In this document: positions 4,938-10,861 of the stretch, piece by piece
How positions within the stretch are numbered: position 1 is the first letter of the stretch
Layout: every line of letters begins with the position of its first letter
Origin: Deltaproteobacteria bacterium
GTDB lineage: Bacteria > Desulfobacterota > Syntrophia > Syntrophales > UBA2210
NCBI GenBank assembly: GCA_016935935.1
Contig: JAFGPZ010000272.1
Span: forward strand, 1 to 13,020
Length of the DNA stretch: 13,020 nucleotides
Reading direction: 5' to 3'
Made by a program: the position numbers and the translations under genes
The notes under the pieces: generated by a model
The model's database searches: none
The model's input: the letters and a program-made list of their open reading frames with translations, nothing else
Told to the model about the DNA's origin: nothing

Positions 4938-7130
4938 GTGGGAAACGTCGAAAAAAATAGCGAAAACCTATTAAGGACCAGCCTTCAGGGAGAAATCAAG
5001 TCAATTACTTATTCCGATACCACTACAGGCTGGACAGCAGCCAGGGCCGACATAGAAGGGGAGAAACAGCTCGTTGTCATTGTCGGTACCATCCTTCAAC
5101 CTAAAGTCGGAGATATTCTTGATCTGGAAGGCGAATGGGTCAACCACCCAAAATATGGCAAGCAGTTTAAATTCGATGCTTATACTCCCGTCTATCCAAA
5201 TACGATAAACGGCATTACAGCCTATCTGGGTTCAGGACTCATCAGGGGGATCGGCCCTGAGTTGGCAAAGCGGATAGTGAAAATGTTCGGGAAAGACACG
5301 TTTGAGGTCATCGAGAACAAACCCGATCTCCTGAGAAAGGTTTCGGGAATAGCAGAAAAGCGCGTAGACATAATCTCCAAAGCCTTCAAGGACCAGAAAG
5401 AAATACGGAACGTGATGGTGTTTCTGAAAGGCCATGGTATATCAACAGGGTATGCCACAAAGATATACAAAAGATACGGTAACGATTCAATAAAACTTCT
5501 CACAGAAAACCCCTACAGGCTTTGTGAAGACATTTTTGGAATTGGATTCCTGACAGCTGATAAAATCGCGGAACGGATGGGCTTCAGTGCTGATCATCCC
5601 CTGAGAGTTAAATCCGGGGTGCTGTATGTCATGTCTCAACTTGGTAAAAACGGTCATGTGTACTGCCCGTTTAATGAACTTATCGAGAAGGCAGATGAGT
5701 TTCTCGGTGTGAGTACAAGTATCGTAAGAGACGCGGTTATAACCCTGGCAAGGGAAAAACATATAGTGGTGGAACGTGACGAGAGTAATTCCGGCACTAA
5801 TCCCGTATATGAGAAAATGCTGCACGTTTGTGAGTGCAGAACAGCGGAAAGACTTCGGAAACTGGCGGCGGGGAGTAACGGTCTTCGCCTGAATAAAGTG
5901 GACTTACAGAAAGTCATAGCTGAGGTCGAACAGGAAAAGAGGATAAAACTGGCGCCGGAGCAGCGTCAAGCCGTACAGACGGCCTGTGAGTCGAAAGTAA
6001 TGGTTATCACAGGAAGCCCTGGAACAGGAAAGACTACCATTATCGAGTCAATCGCAGGGATCTACAACAGGAAGAAGTGTAAGGTTATCATGTGTGCCCC
6101 CACAGGCAGGGCAGCGAAGCGTATGACCGAAGCAACTGGGTTCAGATCATCCACGATTCACCGTCTGCTTGAATATACCCGTGGAGGAATTTTTCAAAGA
6201 GACGAACATAACCCCCTCGAGGGCGATCTTTTCGTGGTAGATGAAGCTTCAATGATTGATACGATATTGATGTACAGCCTCCTTAGAGCTATTCCCCTCC
6301 ATGCTACCCTTGTTCTGGTGGGGGATATCTACCAGCTCCCGTCCGTGGGGCCGGGGAATGTACTGAAAGATATCATTGAAAGTAAAATAGTCCCGACAGT
6401 GTACCTGACCAATATATTCAGGCAGGCAAAGGAATCAAGTATAATCGTCAATGCTCACAGGATTAACGGAGGACAGATGCCCGTTCTTGAGGTGCCTGGT
6501 TCCGGAAAGGACTTCTGGTTCATCGAACAGACGGAGCCGGAGACAATTCGGGAAACTATCATTGAACTAATGACCGAAACGTTTAAAAATCGAAACCCGA
6601 TGGAAAACTGCCAGGTGCTCACACCTATACATAAGGGACCTCTCGGAACAGAAGCACTGAACGACCTGCTTCAGGAGAAGCTTAATCCTAACGAGATAGG
6701 AGTCGTCCGAGGTTTCAGAAAATACAAGATGGGCGACAAGGTAATGCAAATCAAGAATAATTACGACAAAGATGTGTTTAACGGAGACATCGGGTTTATC
6801 GCTAAAATCGACACTGAAGAACAGGAAATCCACGTGAAATTTGAAGATAAAGTCGTAAATTATGAACTGGATGAACTGGATGAGTTAATGCTGTCATACG
6901 TGTGTACGATCCACAAAGTCCAGGGCTCGGAATATCCCGCAGTGATTATACCGATGGTAACCCAGCATTACATCATGCTGGCTCGAAATCTGCTCTATAC
7001 GGGTGTTACAAGGGGTGAAAAGCTTGTGGTACTTATCGGGAGTAAAAAGGCTGTCGCTATGGCTGTGAGAAATAACAGGGTGCTGCAAAGATACACGGGA
7101 TTGAAGGAAAGGCTTAAATCTGGCGGGTAA
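4938..7130 (+). CDS. recD2: RecD2-like ATP-dependent 5'-to-3' DNA helicase
   Basis: A 730-residue superfamily 1B helicase of the stand-alone RecD2 type, found in bacteria lacking or supplementing RecBCD and linked to DNA repair and replication-fork upkeep. The N-terminal part (LQGEIKSITYSDTTTGWTAARA, then helix-hairpin-helix-like GIGPELAKRIVKMFG and GIAEKRVDIISKAF) is typical of RecD2. The motor follows: Walker A GSPGTGKT (359-366), motif II VVDEASMID (D435, E436), motif III VGDIYQLPSVGPGNVL (461-476), IFRQA, then CTIHKVQGSEYPAVIIP and LLYTGVTRGEKLVVLIG near the end. GTG 4938 is chosen because AAAAAAGGA lies 6 nt before it and the protein then begins at the usual distance from the first conserved block; the earlier GTG at 4902 falls inside the 29-bp repeat and lacks a ribosome site. 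The next gene begins 5 nt after the stop. Confidence 0.93.
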   Translation: MGNVEKNSENLLRTSLQGEIKSITYSDTTTGWTAARADIEGEKQLVVIVGTILQPKVGDILDLEGEWVNHPKYGKQFKFDAYTPVYPNTINGITAYLGSGLIRGIGPELAKRIVKMFGKDTFEVIENKPDLLRKVSGIAEKRVDIISKAFKDQKEIRNVMVFLKGHGISTGYATKIYKRYGNDSIKLLTENPYRLCEDIFGIGFLTADKIAERMGFSADHPLRVKSGVLYVMSQLGKNGHVYCPFNELIEKADEFLGVSTSIVRDAVITLAREKHIVVERDESNSGTNPVYEKMLHVCECRTAERLRKLAAGSNGLRLNKVDLQKVIAEVEQEKRIKLAPEQRQAVQTACESKVMVITGSPGTGKTTIIESIAGIYNRKKCKVIMCAPTGRAAKRMTEATGFRSSTIHRLLEYTRGGIFQRDEHNPLEGDLFVVDEASMIDTILMYSLLRAIPLHATLVLVGDIYQLPSVGPGNVLKDIIESKIVPTVYLTNIFRQAKESSIIVNAHRINGGQMPVLEVPGSGKDFWFIEQTEPETIRETIIELMTETFKNRNPMENCQVLTPIHKGPLGTEALNDLLQEKLNPNEIGVVRGFRKYKMGDKVMQIKNNYDKDVFNGDIGFIAKIDTEEQEIHVKFEDKVVNYELDELDELMLSYVCTIHKVQGSEYPAVIIPMVTQHYIMLARNLLYTGVTRGEKLVVLIGSKKAVAMAVRNNRVLQRYTGLKERLKSGG

Positions 7131-7135
7131 AAAGA

Positions 7136-7786
7136 ATGGACCAAATAAAGTATTTAATACAAGAGGCAAATATAGCACCCGAAAGAGTACATGAAGCAGT
7201 GCGAAACCATTTTATACTGCTTAAACGAGACGCTGAAAGAAATTCAACTCAAAATAAGAGAAATGGTATATTAACGCCCCGAATTCTTCAAGATATCGAT
7301 TCTATATATGACTATCCCGGGTTCCCCACTATTATTGCAGAAACATTAGGGGTGATCGTACCAGATATACAGGGAGCGTTAAAAAGATGTGTGGACATTG
7401 TATGTGAAAGATGTGGAAAAATATTTGTCGTTGAAGAGCGGCGGCGTATAGGTGGGTACACAAAATCAAAAAGAACTTTGTGTGCGCGTTGTAAGAAAGA
7501 AAAATGGGCCGAAGCGCGGATTGAAAAAGAAGGATTAGCTAGGAATGCGGCAAAAGATGAGAATATCGTCTTTCATGACGCTTGGAAAAATAGGACAATA
7601 AAAGACCTAATGAACGGGTTGCACGATCAGGTTCAACAATTAGAAAATGCTATAAAGGTTCAAGACCAAAACCTTATTCTACAAAAGACGATTGATGTAG
7701 CGAGTCACTGTGTGTCCATCCATGATATTGTGGAGAACCACCGGGAAGTGGCGATTGAGACACACCGGAGTCGAAGGGATAGATAG
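7136..7786 (+). CDS. Unknown protein with a four-cysteine zinc ribbon
   Basis: I do not recognise this 216-residue protein. The middle holds CERC (C90, C93) and CARC (C116, C119), 22 residues apart, a layout typical of a zinc ribbon that binds nucleic acid or protein; the stretch between is basic (EERRRIGGYTKSKR). The N-terminal 80 residues look helical with no known motif. The C-terminal third (about 155-200, IKDLMNGLHDQVQQLENAIKVQ) could form a coiled coil. The tail is basic (HRSRRDR). It starts 5 nt after the recD2 stop with only a weak GGCGGG-like ribosome site, so it is probably translationally coupled to the helicase. Base composition is more AT-rich than recD2. An accessory factor for the helicase is a reasonable guess, nothing more. 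Confidence 0.75.
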   Translation: MDQIKYLIQEANIAPERVHEAVRNHFILLKRDAERNSTQNKRNGILTPRILQDIDSIYDYPGFPTIIAETLGVIVPDIQGALKRCVDIVCERCGKIFVVEERRRIGGYTKSKRTLCARCKKEKWAEARIEKEGLARNAAKDENIVFHDAWKNRTIKDLMNGLHDQVQQLENAIKVQDQNLILQKTIDVASHCVSIHDIVENHREVAIETHRSRRDR

Positions 7787-7813
7787 AATGAAAGGAGTTT
7801 TTTTAAGGAATTC

Positions 7814-8272
7814 ATGAAAAGACTTCCTCAATTCAAGGTGTATAAAAAAGCAGGAGCAATGCAGTTCAGCCTGGTGCCCGCTTATGATAATGAAAAAGAC
7901 AAATTTCGACGGGCTAAGGGATTTGTAATGCTGGAAATGGCTAATGCAACCGGTCAGAAGCAGAGAGGATTGCCGGCCTGCAGCTGGGATGAAAAAATAA
8001 CGATGAAACTTAACGATAAGGATCTTGCCGATTTCCTGACTGCCCTGAAAATTGGTAAAGGTGAGATTGTTCACGATCCTAATGCCGGGAACGCCGATAA
8101 TGAAGGGAGAAACGGTTATAAGATCCTGTCTATCAATAAGGGACCAACCAGCGGATATTTTATCAACATTTCTTACCAGGGAAAAACCATAAAGAGTTCG
8201 CTGGATGATAACGAAGCTTCCCGCCTGCGGCTGTTATTCATGTCGGCCATACCGCAGATCTATGGATGGTAA
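7814..8272 (+). CDS. Whirly-like single-stranded DNA-binding protein
   Basis: A 152-residue protein that I match, from memory, to the Whirly family, best known from plant organelles, where it binds single-stranded DNA and limits error-prone repair. Blocks line up in order: FKVYKKAGAMQFSLVPA (7-23; plant YKGKAAL...P), KGFVMLEMANATGQKQ (35-50; plant MVMLQFAPAAGVRQ), SWDEKITMKLNDKDLADFL (57-75; plant YDWSRKQVFSLSVTEI), VHDPNAG (86-92; plant FHDPNKG), GYFINISYQGK (114-124; plant GHFFNLSVQNK) and the terminal IPQIYGW (plant MPYLLGW). Size fits a single domain with no transit peptide. The start has AAGGA 4 nt upstream and AAAGGAG 17 nt upstream. It follows the zinc-ribbon gene by 27 nt and ends 5 nt before the ASCH gene, so one operon with recD2 is likely. 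Inferred role: coating single-stranded DNA made by the helicase. A PC4-like fold of another branch is the alternative. Confidence 0.65.
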   Translation: MKRLPQFKVYKKAGAMQFSLVPAYDNEKDKFRRAKGFVMLEMANATGQKQRGLPACSWDEKITMKLNDKDLADFLTALKIGKGEIVHDPNAGNADNEGRNGYKILSINKGPTSGYFINISYQGKTIKSSLDDNEASRLRLLFMSAIPQIYGW

Positions 8273-8277
8273 TACTT

Positions 8278-8643
8278 ATGAAAGCTCTCAGCATCAGGCA
8301 GCCCTGGGCATGGTTAATTGTTAATGGTCATAAAGACATTGAAAACCGTAGCTGGCCTACGAATTTTCGGGGAAAGTTTTTGATTCACGCCGGTAAAAAG
8401 TTTGACTATGAAGGATATAATTGGGTATTATCTGAAACGAATATCGAATTGCCGGAAATAAAAGATTTTAAGCATGGCGGAATCGTCGGCAGCGCTGAGA
8501 TCAGCGATTGCGTCACATGGTCCGACAGCCGCTGGTTTTTCGGGCCATTTGGTTTTGTACTGTGTAATCCCAAACCCCTTACCTTTCAACCATATCGGGG
8601 GTGTTTGGGTTTTTTTGAGATTGGAACTCCGGAGAATAAATAG
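8278..8643 (+). CDS. Small ASCH-domain protein
   Basis: A 121-residue ASCH-domain protein. MKALSIRQPWAWLIVNG followed by HKDIENRSW gives the GxKxxExR signature (G17, K19, E22, R24), then FRGKFLIHAGKKFD. GGIVGSAEISDCV and WFFGPFGFVLCNPKPL complete the small beta-barrel. The ASCH fold is related to PUA and is thought to bind RNA or modified nucleotides; one characterised member is an N4-acetylcytidine amidohydrolase, and related EVE domains recognise modified bases in DNA. ATG 8278 is preferred over ATG 8266 because the conserved N-terminus begins there and GGATGG lies 8 nt upstream. It begins 5 nt after the Whirly-like gene, so co-expression is likely. Substrate unknown. Confidence 0.85.
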   Translation: MKALSIRQPWAWLIVNGHKDIENRSWPTNFRGKFLIHAGKKFDYEGYNWVLSETNIELPEIKDFKHGGIVGSAEISDCVTWSDSRWFFGPFGFVLCNPKPLTFQPYRGCLGFFEIGTPENK

Positions 8644-8665
8644 CCTGCTTTAGTTCTTCCTGTTC

Positions 8666-8695
8666 TTGAGGGGAGGGTCTTGCAGCAGGTAATAT
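8666..8695 (+). promoter_or_regulatory. Possible promoter for the HU gene
   Basis: TTGAGG (8666-8671), an 18-bp spacer and TAATAT (8690-8695), about 24 nt before the HU start. Each box deviates from consensus at two positions. The HU gene has a 75-nt gap from the ASCH gene, longer than the other gaps in the cluster, which fits a separate promoter. Confidence 0.35.
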
Positions 8696-8718
8696 AAAAA
8701 TGACAAGGAGGATATTTT

Positions 8719-8985
8719 ATGACAAAAACAGAATTAATTGACGAGGTAGCACAGAAAGCGGGTTTAGCGAAAAAGGATGCGTCAGGGGCAGTAAATGCCG
8801 TTCTGGAGACAATCGAAGAAGCGCTGAAGAATGGTGACGGTATTGCATTAACCGGATTCGGAACTTTCAGTGTAAAGGAGAGGGCGGAAAGAAAAGGAAG
8901 AAACCCCCAGACTGGCGAGGAAATAACTATCCCGGCTGCAAAATCCGCAAAATTCAAGGCGGGAAAAAATCTGAAGAACATTTAG
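8719..8985 (+). CDS. hup: HU family nucleoid DNA-binding protein
   Basis: An 88-residue HU protein, close to the usual 90. It starts MTKTELIDEVAQKAG, has the LTGFGTFSVKER turn, and the DNA-binding arm keeps the canonical GRNPQTGEEI with the intercalating proline, unlike the IHF-like protein at 1482. It ends AKFKAGKNLKNI. HU bends DNA without strong sequence preference and helps recombination, replication start and transposition. A strong AAGGAGG ribosome site (8704-8710) lies 8 nt before ATG. Whether it is the main chromosomal HU or an element-borne paralogue cannot be told from this window. Its position next to the palindrome array and a tyrosine recombinase fits a helper role in recombination (inference). 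Confidence 0.93.
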   Translation: MTKTELIDEVAQKAGLAKKDASGAVNAVLETIEEALKNGDGIALTGFGTFSVKERAERKGRNPQTGEEITIPAAKSAKFKAGKNLKNI

Positions 8986-9007
8986 GCTTTATTTAGAAAA
9001 TTACACA

Positions 9008-9042
9008 GGGCGGGTGAGGTCGGTTACTGGCTTTGCCTGCCC
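9008..9042 (+). terminator. Hairpin after the HU gene
   Basis: GGGCGGG (9008-9014) can pair with CCTGCCC (9036-9042) over 7 bp with one G-U pair and a 21-nt loop. It lies 22 nt past the HU stop but no T-run follows, so it is only a possible terminator. Confidence 0.3.
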
Positions 9043-9125
9043 ACGTCAATGAAAAATAGGCACAATTGTTAGGAGTATAGTCCGAACCAAATGATGTTTA
9101 TTCGGAGTTGACATGTTTGAAGAAA

Positions 9126-9166
9126 CCATTGTTGATCAGAATCCCCATTTGGGCGGTGAACAATGG
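9126..9166. repeat. Inverted repeat 1 of the palindrome array
   Basis: CCATTGTT (9126-9133) and its exact complement AACAATGG (9159-9166) enclose a 25-nt loop that contains a second small dyad, CCCA-TT-TGGG. Confidence 0.75.
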
Positions 9167-9186
9167 AAATGACAATCGAAAAATCC

Positions 9187-9220
9187 TTTTTACCCGAAAA
9201 TACCAATTATCGGGTAAAAA
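9187..9220. repeat. Inverted repeat 2 of the palindrome array, perfect 11-bp arms
   Basis: TTTTTACCCGA (9187-9197) and TCGGGTAAAAA (9210-9220), separated by 12 nt. The T-run comes first and the A-run last on both strands, the reverse of a terminator. This suggests a protein-binding dyad or a cruciform. Confidence 0.85.
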
Positions 9221-9238
9221 TCCCCATATCAACTCGTA

Positions 9239-9252
9239 AAAACCTAGGTTTT
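9239..9252. repeat. Inverted repeat 3, perfect 14-bp palindrome
   Basis: AAAACCTAGGTTTT has no spacer and full two-fold symmetry, as expected for a dimeric protein's binding site or a recombination core. Confidence 0.85.
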
Positions 9253-9254
9253 GG

Positions 9255-9268
9255 GGGTCGAAGGACCC
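9255..9268. repeat. Inverted repeat 4, GGGTC-GAAG-GACCC hairpin
   Basis: Five perfect base pairs around a GAAG tetraloop. The right arm continues into ACCCGA, the same hexamer as in inverted repeat 2. Confidence 0.7.
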
Positions 9269-9284
9269 GACTTTATGAAAATAT

Positions 9285-9313
9285 TACCCGTTTTCCTTAA
9301 AAGAAAAGGGGTA
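9285..9313. repeat. Inverted repeat 5 of the palindrome array
   Basis: TACCCGTTTTC (9285-9295) and GAAAAGGGGTA (9303-9313) pair at 10 of 11 positions around a 7-nt loop. The left arm again has the ACCCG core. It ends 28 bp before the -35 box of the RelBE-like operon. Confidence 0.75.
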
Positions 9314-9340
9314 GAAATAAATTGACGTTAGAATTTTATA

Positions 9341-9368
9341 TTGACAAATCTTCTTTTTGATATATATG
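9341..9368 (+). promoter_or_regulatory. Likely promoter of the RelBE-like operon
   Basis: A perfect TTGACA (9341-9346), a 16-bp spacer and TATATG (9363-9368), in an AT-rich stretch about 22 nt before the antitoxin start. Antitoxins of this class usually repress at such a site. Confidence 0.6.
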
Positions 9369-9390
9369 TATAACAAAAGGAGGACTTATT

Positions 9391-9603
9391 ATGCTTGCTA
9401 TACGGTTAAAACCGGAGATCGAAGATCGGTTAGATGCCCTTGCTAAGCGAACGGGACGAACAAAGACTTACTATGTACGAGAGGCGATATTAAAACACAT
9501 AGATGATTTAGAAGATCAGTATTTGGCCATGGATCGTCTTGAGTATCCCGAAGAATATTGGACACTTGAAGAACTGGAGCAAGGCCGTGATCTGGAGAGT
9601 TGA
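9391..9603 (+). CDS. RelB/RHH-type antitoxin
   Basis: A 70-residue protein. The N-terminal half is a ribbon-helix-helix DNA-binding domain: a beta strand ([22 protein letters not shown]), then [20 protein letters not shown]. The acidic C-terminal half ([19 protein letters not shown]) is of the kind that wraps and blocks a RelE toxin. AAAAGGAGG (9375-9383) lies 7 nt before ATG. The gene overlaps the toxin by 17 nt. It probably represses its own promoter just upstream, and might also bind the palindromes further upstream. Confidence 0.88.
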   Translation: MLAIRLKPEIEDRLDALAKRTGRTKTYYVREAILKHIDDLEDQYLAMDRLEYPEEYWTLEELEQGRDLES

Positions 9604-9853
9604 ATTTGACGATAGGGCCAGGAAGGAATTGCGAAAGCTTGATCATTCAGTACAGCGAGAAATCTTAGGTTATTTGAGAAAGCGGATTGCGACTAAGTCA
9701 AACCCTAAAAGATTTGGGAAGCCGTTAGGGGGTGATAAATTTGGTCTTTGGAGGTATCGAGTCGGCACTTGTCGGATTATATGTCAAATTCAAACAGAAA
9801 GGGTTGTGGTTTTAGTTTTGCGAGTTGGACATCGCAGGAACATCTACACCTAA
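9587..9853 (+). CDS. RelE-family toxin
   Basis: An 88-residue RelE-type mRNA-cutting toxin. It starts [34 protein letters not shown] and has the conserved core [14 protein letters not shown] and the C-terminal [11 protein letters not shown], where basic residues and the final Tyr are the expected catalytic set. GTG 9587 is chosen as start: GGAG (9576-9579) lies 7 nt upstream and the protein then begins right at the first conserved strand. An in-frame ATG at 9539 would add 16 residues unlike the family. The start lies 17 nt inside the antitoxin gene, so translation is coupled. Confidence 0.88.
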   Translation: MIWRVEFDDRARKELRKLDHSVQREILGYLRKRIATKSNPKRFGKPLGGDKFGLWRYRVGTCRIICQIQTERVVVLVLRVGHRRNIYT

Positions 9854-9946
9854 CGCATAGATGAGAACTTAACACCCCAACCCCTTGAAGAAGGTGGTCT
9901 TACAATCCCGCCTTTAGACCGTAAAGCCCAAATGTTTCGGTTCTTG

Positions 9947-9977
9947 AAACAGGGGTTTTTGCCAGCTATGTCTGTTT
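9947..9977. repeat. Short inverted repeat between the RelE toxin and the recombinase
   Basis: AAACAG (9947-9952) and CTGTTT (9972-9977). In the same 218-bp gap, GGTCT and AGACC pair across a 15-nt loop near 9896-9920, GGTTTT (9994-9999) can pair with AAAGCC (10018-10023) with one G-U pair, and TAACGTTA (10036-10043) is a perfect 8-bp palindrome. Possibly a recombinase site; none is strong. Confidence 0.35.
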
Positions 9978-10071
9978 GACCCCAGAATCCCTTTGGTTTT
10001 AGCCTTGGGAGTACGTCAAAGCCAAAATTAAAAAGTAACGTTAATGTCTATATATTGGGGGAAGATAAACT

Positions 10072-10698
10072 TTGAAGGGTTTAATTGCTCGTAGCACATT
10101 TCCCATAACTAATACTGTGCCTATCTTGTATCTTACTGAAAGCCAGGTAAATTTTCTAACCAGTGTCTTTCAGGAGTGGTACGATACCAGCCCCACAAAA
10201 GGAAAAAGAAAATCCCGTGGCCGTTACTGGCTGACGTTTCTTGTTCTGCGATACACGGGTGCAAGGGTCGGCGAGGTGCTGAGTATTGACGACAGGGTAG
10301 ATATTGATTTCCGAAACACGGAAATCAGACTAATCACGCTAAAAAGACACAATTCAAAAACTCAGACCCGCATAGTTCCTGTACAGGGAAACGTAACGAG
10401 TGAGATTGCTACCTATGTTGCAGAGTTTCCGAATCGGCGAGGTAGTGTGTTTAAGCTGGACCAGAGTAATTTCCGGCATGTGTTTTATGAAAGAGCAAAA
10501 GCAGCGAATATACCGAGAGAAATGGCGCACCCTCATATTTTAAGACATACGAGAGCAATCGAGTTACTCAGGGCAGGTGTTCCTGTAACGATTGTCCAAG
10601 ATATTCTTGGCCATTCTGCGCTGACAACTACGGCGATCTATCTGAAGATGTCAGGACAGGAGGCAAAAGGGATATTGAAAGATAAAGGATTAATTTGA
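10072..10698 (+). CDS. Tyrosine recombinase reduced to the catalytic domain
   Basis: A 208-residue tyrosine-type site-specific recombinase. All catalytic residues are visible: R65 in YTGARVGEVL, K97 in SKTQTRIVPV, H155 and R158 in HPHILRHTRA, H181 in ILGHSALTTTAIY and the nucleophile Y190. It is much shorter than the usual 300-400 residues and lacks the N-terminal core-binding domain; only about 50 residues precede the catalytic fold. I see no upstream frame that would supply the missing part. TTG 10072 is the start, with GGGGGA (10057-10062) 9 nt upstream. It may resolve dimers, invert or integrate DNA; the attachment site is not identified, though the inverted repeats on its left are candidates. 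A natural single-domain form or a truncated integrase are both possible. Confidence 0.88.
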   Translation: MKGLIARSTFPITNTVPILYLTESQVNFLTSVFQEWYDTSPTKGKRKSRGRYWLTFLVLRYTGARVGEVLSIDDRVDIDFRNTEIRLITLKRHNSKTQTRIVPVQGNVTSEIATYVAEFPNRRGSVFKLDQSNFRHVFYERAKAANIPREMAHPHILRHTRAIELLRAGVPVTIVQDILGHSALTTTAIYLKMSGQEAKGILKDKGLI

Positions 10699-10759
10699 CA
10701 TTCTCATAAAGAAAATCAGGCTTCGCAAACGGCTGCATGACTGAAGGAAAGCCCGATCC

Positions 10760-10777
10760 AGGGGAAATTGATCCCCT
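10760..10777 (+). terminator. Possible terminator after the recombinase gene
   Basis: AGGGGA-AATTGA-TCCCCT, a perfect 6-bp stem, followed by TATTTAC. It lies 62 nt past the recombinase stop. The T-tract is broken, so it is a modest terminator at best. Confidence 0.45.
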
Positions 10778-10861
10778 TATTTACTCTGCCGGCACGCAAG
10801 AATACTAACGTATGGAAGAGTTTGTTGCCTAGATTTTCAAGATCGTAAAGGAGTATGAAAC

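Noticed and set aside
8586..8981. Minus-strand frame opposite HU
   Set aside because: It is antisense to a clear HU gene and has no family features.
9187..9220. Intrinsic terminator
   Set aside because: The T-run precedes the stem and the A-run follows it on both strands, opposite to a terminator.
9126..9313. CRISPR array or retron RNA
   Set aside because: No regularly spaced identical direct repeats, and no Cas or reverse transcriptase gene in the window; the elements are different inverted repeats.
9539..9586. ATG 9539 as start of the RelE toxin
   Set aside because: It would add 16 residues absent from the family; GTG 9587 has a well-placed GGAG.
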